Below are positions 58,172-64,000 of a stretch of DNA of 64,000 nt, piece by piece. The first letter of the stretch is position 1. Every line of letters begins with the position of its first letter. The notes beneath the pieces are model-generated. The model searched no databases and was not told the DNA's origin. It was given only the letters and a program-made list of their open reading frames with translations. Both the position numbers and the translations under genes were made by a program. The stretch lies in NCBI GenBank assembly GCA_965262365.1, contig OZ253541.1, positions 5,394,001-5,458,000 on the forward strand, read 5' to 3'. This DNA is from UBA6522 sp965262365. Its GTDB lineage: Bacteria; Pseudomonadota; Gammaproteobacteria; Steroidobacterales; Rariloculaceae.

Positions 58172-60065
58172 AGTCCTCAGCCGCCAGATAGAAGTCCAGG
58201 ATCTTGCGCGCCGCCTGCGCGGGCAGACCGCTTCCGGCACCGCCGTTCTCCACCACCACGGCGACCGCGATGGTCGGGTTGTCGGCCGGTGCGAAGGCGA
58301 TGAACAGGCCGTGGTCCCTGAGGCGTTCCTCCAGTGCCTCCTCGATGTACTCCTCGTCCCGGGCCAGGGAAAACACCTGTGCCGTTCCGGTCTTGCCGGC
58401 AACGCGGTACGGCGTTTGTCGCATCGAGAGGCGCGCGGTGCCCCGCGGATCCTCGATCACGCCGATCATCGCTTCACGAATGCGCTGCCAATGCCGCGGA
58501 TCGATCTCCGGGAGCGTGGCCAACCGGACCGGATCGATCTCGACGATGTCGCCGCTGACGGCGGTCTGCATTGCCACAACCACGCGGGGCTTCAATCGCG
58601 TGCCCGCCGCCAGTACCGCGGTTGCGTGCGCCAGTTGCAGCGGCGTTGCCGTGGTGTAGCCCTGGCCGATGCCCGCGATGACGGTCTCGCCCGGGAACCA
58701 GACCTGGTCCTCGCGCCTGGAAAAATTGTTCCGCTTCCATTCCCTGGAAGGCACCACGCCGCGGTTCTCCCCGACGATGTCGATCCCGGTCTGGCTGCCG
58801 AACCCGAAGATTCTCAGCGAGGAGTCGATGGCGTCGATCCCGATGTTCACTGCCAACCGGTAGAAGTACACGTCGCACGATTCCACCACGGCCTGGTGCA
58901 GGTCCATCAGGCCGTGCCCTTCGCGCCTCCAGTCCCGGTACTGATGGGTCTGGCCGGGCAGGGAGTAGTGCCCGCCGCAATAACTGGGATCGTCCGGATT
59001 GAGGGCGTTGATGTTCATCGCCGCGATCCCGAGGAACGGCTTGATGGTGGAGCCCGGTGGATAGCGGCCGGCCAACGCCCGATTGAACAGCGGCTTGTCG
59101 GGATCCGTCTCAAGCTCGCGGTAACCGCTGTGGCTCAAACCGGACGCAAACCGGTTCGGATCGAACGCGGGCGTGCTGACCAGCGCCAGTATGTCTCCCG
59201 TGGCGGGTTCGATCGCGACCACCGCCCCGCGCAAGCCCTCCATGGCCTTCTGGGCGGCCAGTTGAAGCTGAATGTCGAGACTGACCACCAGGTTGTCGCC
59301 GGGGATGGGCCAGCGGGTGTCCAGGCTGCCCGGAATCGAATCGGGCGACGCCTCGACGGCAGCGGGATCCACAAGCACGCGCCCCTGCGCGTTGACCAAC
59401 TGCTGGCGGAAGCCGACTGTGCCGTGCAATACGTCCTGATAACTGCGCTCAACGCCGCTGATGCCGATGAGCGTGGTCGCTGCGTAATTGGCGCGGTCGA
59501 TCCGTTCCATGTTCCCGGCGCTGATGCTGCCCAGGTAGCCGATGGAGTGCCCGGTCAGATCGCCGTAGGGATAGTGTCGGATCAGGCCCTCGCGAATGTC
59601 GATGCCGCTGAATCGATGGCGCCGTGCGGAAAATCGCGCGGCTTGGGTTTCGGTCAGGTTCGCCAGCACGATACTTTCGAACCTGCGGTGCGAACTCAAT
59701 GCGCCGATCAGGTTGTCGCGCTCCGCCGGGTCCAGCAACTGCAGCGCCTCAAGCGCTTGCAGCGATGCCTGAAGATCGGCAATCTGCTCGGGGATCGCCA
59801 CCAGTTCCCACGCGGGCAGGTTTTCCGCCAGAAGCTGTCCATTGCGATCGAAGATCAGGCCTCGCGTGGGCGCCAGAGGTTCGATTCTCACGCGATTGCC
59901 CTGGGCCAGTTCCGCGAAGACTTCGTGGTGCGAGATCTGGATCTGGAACAGCCGCCAGACCAGGACGCTGCTCATTGCCAGCACGAGGAAGGCGGTAAAC
60001 GCCAGCCGAGTAGTGACCAGGCGCTGTTCCTTCCAGCGGTCCCGCATCTGGATCTGGCCGCGCAT
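58164..60065 (-). CDS. mrdA: Penicillin-binding protein 2
   Basis: This 633-residue class B PBP is the elongation transpeptidase. It has one N-terminal membrane anchor ('LAFTAFLVLAMSSVLVWRLF'), a PBP dimerisation domain ('RIEPLAPTRGLIFDRNGQLL'), and a transpeptidase domain with 'YPPGSTIKPFLG' (SxxK), 'VVESCDVYFYRLA' (SxD) and 'RVAGKTGTAQVFS' (KTG). It works with RodA, whose gene overlaps its 3' end. mreD ends three bases upstream. Confidence 0.95.
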   Translation of the reverse strand: MRGQIQMRDRWKEQRLVTTRLAFTAFLVLAMSSVLVWRLFQIQISHHEVFAELAQGNRVRIEPLAPTRGLIFDRNGQLLAENLPAWELVAIPEQIADLQASLQALEALQLLDPAERDNLIGALSSHRRFESIVLANLTETQAARFSARRHRFSGIDIREGLIRHYPYGDLTGHSIGYLGSISAGNMERIDRANYAATTLIGISGVERSYQDVLHGTVGFRQQLVNAQGRVLVDPAAVEASPDSIPGSLDTRWPIPGDNLVVSLDIQLQLAAQKAMEGLRGAVVAIEPATGDILALVSTPAFDPNRFASGLSHSGYRELETDPDKPLFNRALAGRYPPGSTIKPFLGIAAMNINALNPDDPSYCGGHYSLPGQTHQYRDWRREGHGLMDLHQAVVESCDVYFYRLAVNIGIDAIDSSLRIFGFGSQTGIDIVGENRGVVPSREWKRNNFSRREDQVWFPGETVIAGIGQGYTTATPLQLAHATAVLAAGTRLKPRVVVAMQTAVSGDIVEIDPVRLATLPEIDPRHWQRIREAMIGVIEDPRGTARLSMRQTPYRVAGKTGTAQVFSLARDEEYIEEALEERLRDHGLFIAFAPADNPTIAVAVVVENGGAGSGLPAQAARKILDFYLAAEDYG

Positions 60066-60068
60066 CCT

Positions 60069-60557
60069 CTAGGACTCCTTCATCCTGTCGCGGCCGAATC
60101 CACCCAGCGAGACCATGACCACGGGCCATAGCAGCGCGCTGGTCAGGAGCGGCGCCCAGGTGATCGCACCTGGAATGGCGCGCTGACCGACGCCATCGAT
60201 CCAGAACAGCAGGAAGTGATACAGAACCAGCATCAACGCCACCGTCACGGCCACCTGCCAGGCCAGAGCGACGCGAATGCGAAGGCGGAGTTTCAACGCC
60301 ACGTAGACGACCGGCAGCAACGCGAGGGCATGCTTTCCGAGCGGGGACCCCGTGAGCATGTCCAGCGCCAGGCCCATGGCGAAGGCGCTCAACAGGCCGA
60401 CGTGCTGGGGTCTGGCGATGGCCCAGTAAATAAGCACCAACGGGACCCAGTCCGGGCGAAACGGCACAACGCGATCCCCGAGGGGGACGATCGCCAGCGC
60501 CAGCGCCAGGACGAAGGTCGCCAGGGGAAGGAGCAATGGCGATATTCGCCCGGTCAT
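60069..60557 (-). CDS. mreD: Rod shape-determining protein MreD
   Basis: The 162-residue protein has five or six predicted membrane helices ('LLLPLATFVLALALAIVPLG', 'VPLVLIYWAIARPQHVGLL', 'MGLALDMLTGSPLGKHALAL') and matches MreD in length and order. It links MreC and the elongation machinery in the inner membrane. Its ATG overlaps the mreC stop by four bases. Confidence 0.93.
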   Translation of the reverse strand: MTGRISPLLLPLATFVLALALAIVPLGDRVVPFRPDWVPLVLIYWAIARPQHVGLLSAFAMGLALDMLTGSPLGKHALALLPVVYVALKLRLRIRVALAWQVAVTVALMLVLYHFLLFWIDGVGQRAIPGAITWAPLLTSALLWPVVMVSLGGFGRDRMKES

Positions 60558-61438
60558 CGCCCGGCCTCCACCAATCCGCTGGCCGCGGCAGTCAGTCCAA
60601 CGTCCTCGGTGTCCATCACCAGCAGTACTTCGCGTCCCCGGTCCAGTCCCGCGCTGGGTTGTGCGAGCACGTACGCGAAAGCTTGACCCGGGCGGCGCTG
60701 CACGACCGTCACCCGGCCTACCGGGTATCCGGGCGGGAATACACCGCCGAGTCCCGACGTCACGAGCAGGTCGCCCTCCTGGACATCGGCGCTGTTGGTC
60801 AGGTAGGGCAGGTTCAGCAGGCCGGTTTCTCCGGTGCCCAGGGCGATGGTCCGCAGGCCGGTCCGGTTCACGGCGACGGGCAGGCCGTGATTGGCGTCGT
60901 TGATGAGAACGGCCTGGGAGGTCAGGGCATCGACGATGTCGACCTGCCCGACAACGCCATCGGCGTCAAGCAAGGCCTGACCGGCGTAGACGCCGTTCAG
61001 GACGCCTCGATTGATGGTGAATCGCTGCCGGTAGGGATCCGGGTCCACGGAGAGAATTTCGGCGACCAGCATTCGGTCCGCGACTCGCTGGCTGGAATCC
61101 AGCATGGCGCGCAGACGATCGTTCTCCGCCTCCAGCGTGTCCATGCGCTGCAGGCGTACGTCGTAGTTGCGAAGCTCGTTTTTCAGGCGGTCGTTCTCGG
61201 ACAGCAGCGTATCGCGGTTGGCGAAGGTTTCCCGCGCCCAGCGCCAGGTGGCGAACGGTCGATCGACTCCGACCTGCAGCGGATAGACGATGATCGAAGC
61301 AACCTGGCGAACGCGGTTCAGAAACTCGGTTTCCCTGTGATCCAGGACCATCATCGTCGCGCTGACGGCCGCGAGCAGCGTCAGGCGAACGCCCAACGAC
61401 GCAGGCGGTTGTCTGTTGCCCGATTCAACTCCCGGCAT
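60554..61438 (-). CDS. mreC: Rod shape-determining protein MreC
   Basis: The 294-residue bitopic protein has an N-terminal membrane helix ('SLGVRLTLLAAVSATMMVLD'), a coiled-coil stretch ('TLLSENDRLKNELRNYDVRL'), and the beta-rich periplasmic MreC domain ('VYAGQALLDADGVVGQVDIV', 'GETGLLNLPYLTNSADVQEG', 'GGVFPPGYPVGRVTVV'). It couples MreB to the periplasmic synthases. A 97-base gap separates it from mreB. Confidence 0.95.
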   Translation of the reverse strand: MPGVESGNRQPPASLGVRLTLLAAVSATMMVLDHRETEFLNRVRQVASIIVYPLQVGVDRPFATWRWARETFANRDTLLSENDRLKNELRNYDVRLQRMDTLEAENDRLRAMLDSSQRVADRMLVAEILSVDPDPYRQRFTINRGVLNGVYAGQALLDADGVVGQVDIVDALTSQAVLINDANHGLPVAVNRTGLRTIALGTGETGLLNLPYLTNSADVQEGDLLVTSGLGGVFPPGYPVGRVTVVQRRPGQAFAYVLAQPSAGLDRGREVLLVMDTEDVGLTAAASGLVEAGR

Positions 61439-61535
61439 CTGTCACCTGGATTTCAGCCGATGGCGCCACTGCGTACCCGGACCCCGATACTCGGATGCGG
61501 TACGTTGCATGGTGCCAGTTTACCCGACGCGTCGC

Positions 61536-62579
61536 CTAGTCGACGGCGAACATCGACGGCCCGTGTTCATCCAACAACTCCAGAATTCGTCCCCCGCCGC
61601 GAGCCACGCACGTCAGCGGTTCGTCTGCCAATACCACCGGCAGACCGGTCTCTTCCATCAACAGTTTGTCCAGATCGGTCAACAACGCGCCGCCGCCGGT
61701 GACGACGATACCCGCCTCGGCCACATCGGCCCCCAATTCCGGCGGGGTTTGTTCAAGCGCCGTGCGCACGGCGCCCACGATCCCCTGCAGCGGTTCCTGG
61801 AGGGCTTCGAGAATCTCGTTGCTGTTCAGCGAAAACGCCCGGGGAACCCCCTCGGAAAGATTGCGTCCCTTGACCGATGCTTCCTTTACCTCCTGACCCG
61901 GATAGGCCGTACCGATCTCTATCTTAATACGTTCCGCGGTGGCTTCGCCGATCAGCATGCCGTAATTGCGCCTGACATAGTTGATGATGGCCTCGTCGAA
62001 CCGGTCCCCGCCGATGCGCACGGAGGCAGCGTAGACGATCCCGTTCAGCGACATGACCGCCACCTCGGAGGTACCGCCGCCGATATCGAGCACCATGGAC
62101 CCGCGAGCCTCGTGCACCGGCATCCCGGCGCCGATGGCCGCCGCCATGGGTTCCTCCACCAGGAAAACCTTGCGCGCGCCGGCCCTTTCGGTGGATTCGC
62201 GGATGGCTCGGCGCTCCACCTGCGTGGACCCGTAGGGCACGCAAACTAGGACCCGGGGACTCGGCCTGAAATACCGCGAGCCATGCGCCTTCTTGACGAA
62301 ATACTGGAGCATTTTTTCGGTGATATCGAAGTCGGCGATCACGCCGTCCTTCAACGGCCGAATGGCGGTCATGTTGCCCGGGGTTCTGCCGAGCATGTTC
62401 TTGGCGTTGGCCCCCACCGCCTGCAGGACGCTGCCTCCGCCGACCCTGTCCTCACGGATGGCGACCACCGATGGCTCGTCGAGAATGACACCGCGGCCAC
62501 GGACATAAATCAGGGTATTCGCCGTGCCCAGATCAATCGAGAGATCGGTAGAAAAAAAACCGAGAAAGCGCTTTAACAT
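61536..62579 (-). CDS. mreB: Actin-like rod shape protein MreB
   Basis: The ATG at 62579 gives the standard 347 residues. ATP-binding motifs are 'DLSIDLGTANTLIYVRGRGV', 'MVLDIGGGTSEVAVMSLNGI' and 'GIVVTGGGALLTDLDKLL'. The amphipathic N-terminus ('MLKRFLGFFSTD') is as in gammaproteobacterial MreB and binds the membrane. It is the first gene of the leftward elongation operon and diverges from gatC across 107 bases. Confidence 0.97.
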   Translation of the reverse strand: MLKRFLGFFSTDLSIDLGTANTLIYVRGRGVILDEPSVVAIREDRVGGGSVLQAVGANAKNMLGRTPGNMTAIRPLKDGVIADFDITEKMLQYFVKKAHGSRYFRPSPRVLVCVPYGSTQVERRAIRESTERAGARKVFLVEEPMAAAIGAGMPVHEARGSMVLDIGGGTSEVAVMSLNGIVYAASVRIGGDRFDEAIINYVRRNYGMLIGEATAERIKIEIGTAYPGQEVKEASVKGRNLSEGVPRAFSLNSNEILEALQEPLQGIVGAVRTALEQTPPELGADVAEAGIVVTGGGALLTDLDKLLMEETGLPVVLADEPLTCVARGGGRILELLDEHGPSMFAVD

Positions 62580-62628
62580 TGTGTGACAAGGTCGCCACTT
62601 GAAACCAATCAGCACTTTAGCAACGGGT

Positions 62629-62657
62629 AGGACAATGGGCAAGGCGAAGTGTATAGT
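62629..62657 (+). promoter_or_regulatory. Candidate promoter for gatC
   Basis: AGGACA (62629-62634), 17 bases, TATAGT (62652-62657) matches sigma-70 boxes at four and five of six positions and points to gatC, giving a leader of about 22 bases. It lies in the 107-base divergent region shared with mreB. No equally good mreB promoter was found. Confidence 0.5.
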
Positions 62658-62686
62658 TATGCGCCCGTTTTGCAGCGCACAATGCC

Positions 62687-62977
62687 GTGTCTCTCAGCCT
62701 GGAAGAGCTCAAGAATCTTTGCATCCTGTCCCGCCTGGAGATCACGCCGGCGGAGATGGAAGGCGTGGCCGCCAAGCTGTCGGAGATCGTGACCCTGGTT
62801 GACGCGCTGCAGGCGGTGGATACGGCCGGGGTGGTCCCCATGGCCCACCCGCTGGACCGAGCCCAGCAACTGAGGGAAGACCGCGTCACCGAGTCCGATC
62901 GCCATCATCGCTACCAGCGCAATGCCCAACGGGTGGAACAGGACCTGTACCTGGTACCCAGGGTCATCGACCACTGA
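62687..62977 (+). CDS. gatC: Glutamyl-tRNA(Gln)/aspartyl-tRNA(Asn) amidotransferase subunit C
   Basis: This 96-residue subunit starts at GTG and reads 'MSLSLEELKNLCILSRLEIT', 'KLSEIVTLVDALQAVDTAGV', 'MAHPLDRAQQLREDRVTESD' and ends 'QDLYLVPRVIDH', the usual GatC layout. It stabilises GatA against GatB in the GatCAB complex, which converts Glu-tRNA(Gln) or Asp-tRNA(Asn) to the amidated forms. gatA follows 57 bases later, with a D-arm-like repeat in the gap. Confidence 0.93.
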   Translation: MSLSLEELKNLCILSRLEITPAEMEGVAAKLSEIVTLVDALQAVDTAGVVPMAHPLDRAQQLREDRVTESDRHHRYQRNAQRVEQDLYLVPRVIDH

Positions 62978-63007
62978 TACGCCATTATCAGTTGGATAGA
63001 GCACTAG
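62974..63007. repeat. Third copy of the D-arm-like repeat, between gatC and gatA
   Basis: CTGATACGCCATTATCAG with GTTGGATAGAGCACTAG closely matches 1855-1886 (three differences over 32 bases) and shares its 17-base core with 2784-2800. The gatC stop codon lies at its left edge. Confidence 0.75.
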
Positions 63008-63034
63008 GATCCGGGCTGATAACCCACCACCGGG

Positions 63035-64000
63035 ATGCACGACGCAACCATTGCGCAACTGGCGGAGGCCCTCCGGACCGGCAGGGTTTCCTCGGTCGAA
63101 CTCACCGACCTCTTCCTTGCCCGAATCGAGCGTCTCGACGGTGACCTGAACGCCTTTATAACCGTCACTGCGGAGGCGGCCCGCGCCCAGGCGGAGCAGG
63201 CAGACGCACGGCTTGCCACCGGGGACGCGACGCCGTTGACGGGCATCCCCATTGCCCACAAGGACATTTTCTGTACCCGGGGGGTCCGGACATCGTGCGG
63301 CTCGCGCATGCTCGACAATTTCGTTTCCCCGTACGACGCCACCGCGGTTGCCCGGCTTCGGGAGGCGGGCGCCGTCATGCTCGGCAAGACCAACATGGAT
63401 GAATTCGCCATGGGTTCATCCAACGAGACCAGCTACTACGGGCCGGTGCGCAACCCCTGGAACAGGGACAGGGTTCCGGGCGGGTCATCGGGTGGTTCGG
63501 CGGCGGCGGTGGCGGCGCGCCTCGTGCCCGGTGCGACCGGCACCGATACGGGCGGGTCGATCCGCCAGCCCGCCGCCCTGTGCGGCATCACCGGCATCAA
63601 GCCCACCTACGGCCGCGTATCCCGCTGGGGCATGGTCGCCTTCGCCTCCAGCCTGGACCAGGCCGGTACGCTGGCGCGCACGGCAGAGGACGCCGCATTG
63701 ATGTTGCAGGTCATGTCGGGCCCCGATCCGCGGGACTCAACCGCGCTGCCTGACCCCGTGCCCGACTACGCCGCCGCGCTGGCGCGGCCCCTTGGGCGGA
63801 TGACCATCGGCGTAGTGGACGATTTCTTCGACGACGGGCTCGATCCGGACAATGCGCAGCGCATTCGCGATGCCCTGTCGGTCCTGGAACGGCAGGGTGC
63901 GACGCTCAAGCGCATTCGACTCGAAAATATCGGACTGTCCGTGCCCGCCTACTATGTCGTCGCGCCGGCGGAGGCCTCGTCCAACCTGTCGCGATTCGAC
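63035..64000 (+). CDS. gatA: Glutamyl-tRNA(Gln) amidotransferase subunit A, 5' part; cut by window edge
   Basis: The ATG at 63035 opens 'MHDATIAQLAEALRTGRVSS'. The 322 codons in the window include the amidase signature: catalytic Lys in 'IPIAHKDIFCT', 'KTNMDEFAMGSSNETSYYGP', the Ser-rich loop 'VPGGSSGGSAAAVAARLVPG' and 'TDTGGSIRQPAALCGITG' with the nucleophilic Ser. GatA releases ammonia from glutamine and passes it to GatB. Full-length proteins have about 485 residues, so a third lies beyond the window. Confidence 0.96.
   Translation, partial: MHDATIAQLAEALRTGRVSSVELTDLFLARIERLDGDLNAFITVTAEAARAQAEQADARLATGDATPLTGIPIAHKDIFCTRGVRTSCGSRMLDNFVSPYDATAVARLREAGAVMLGKTNMDEFAMGSSNETSYYGPVRNPWNRDRVPGGSSGGSAAAVAARLVPGATGTDTGGSIRQPAALCGITGIKPTYGRVSRWGMVAFASSLDQAGTLARTAEDAALMLQVMSGPDPRDSTALPDPVPDYAAALARPLGRMTIGVVDDFFDDGLDPDNAQRIRDALSVLERQGATLKRIRLENIGLSVPAYYVVAPAEASSNLSRFD

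Noticed and set aside
58164..60131. An 857-codon plus-strand frame across rodA/mrdA
   Set aside because: It is antisense to well-supported cell-wall genes and has a Gly/Arg/Gln-rich nonsense-like product.

Overview
This is a 64-kb, GC-rich bacterial chromosome segment, most likely from a gammaproteobacterium. The best evidence is the right end: gatC-gatA run divergently from an mreB-mreC-mreD-mrdA-rodA-mltB-rlpA-dacA-lipB block, and nadB/nadA, etfBA and mmsA are the usual proteobacterial types. No rRNA or CRISPR array was seen. There is one tRNA, tRNA-Arg(ACG).

Left part (1-14.3 kb): the end of an ADP-forming acyl-CoA ligase overlaps a CaiD-like enoyl-CoA hydratase. Then come a TesB thioesterase, a sulfotransferase/aspartyl-hydroxylase pair, a BCCT betaine/carnitine-type transporter, a class III aminotransferase divergent from methylmalonate-semialdehyde dehydrogenase, etfBA, and the NAD biosynthesis genes nadB and nadA. 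Together these suggest uptake and CoA-dependent breakdown of small quaternary amines, beta-amino acids and short acyl groups.

Middle part (about 14.4-39.1 kb): a mobile-element graveyard. It holds a bactofilin gene cut by an IS21 remnant, an intact 909-residue coiled-coil gene facing it, two derivatives of one group II intron (one with a truncated reverse transcriptase, one ORF-less but keeping domains V/VI), a pair of tyrosine recombinases, AraC, IS110 and IS91 fragments, one complete and one truncated copy of an IS66-like element carrying a DUF4338 (DruA-family) gene, a large secreted zinc-metallopeptidase gene, and a compact DDE/AAA-ATPase transposon with recognisable ends.

Right part (39.1-51.4 kb): a Tat-exported aldo/keto reductase, a Nudix-type NAD regulator (NrtR-like) after a TlpA-like thioredoxin, a homocysteine methyltransferase, a YfcG-type GST, an FAD-linked hydroxyacid dehydrogenase, and genes for 4-hydroxybenzoate degradation through protocatechuate 4,5-cleavage (pobA, ligA, ligB, ligC) with an Lrp-type regulator and a Rid-family lipoprotein nearby.

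End (51.4-64 kb): tRNA-Arg, a VapC/Phd-type toxin-antitoxin pair, a D-amino-acid-aminotransferase-like gene, lipB, and a tightly overlapping cell-elongation operon (peptidoglycan synthesis, hydrolysis and MreBCD). The divergent gatC and the start of gatA complete the window. A short repeat resembling a tRNA D-arm occurs near both ends (around 1.86, 2.79 and 62.99 kb).
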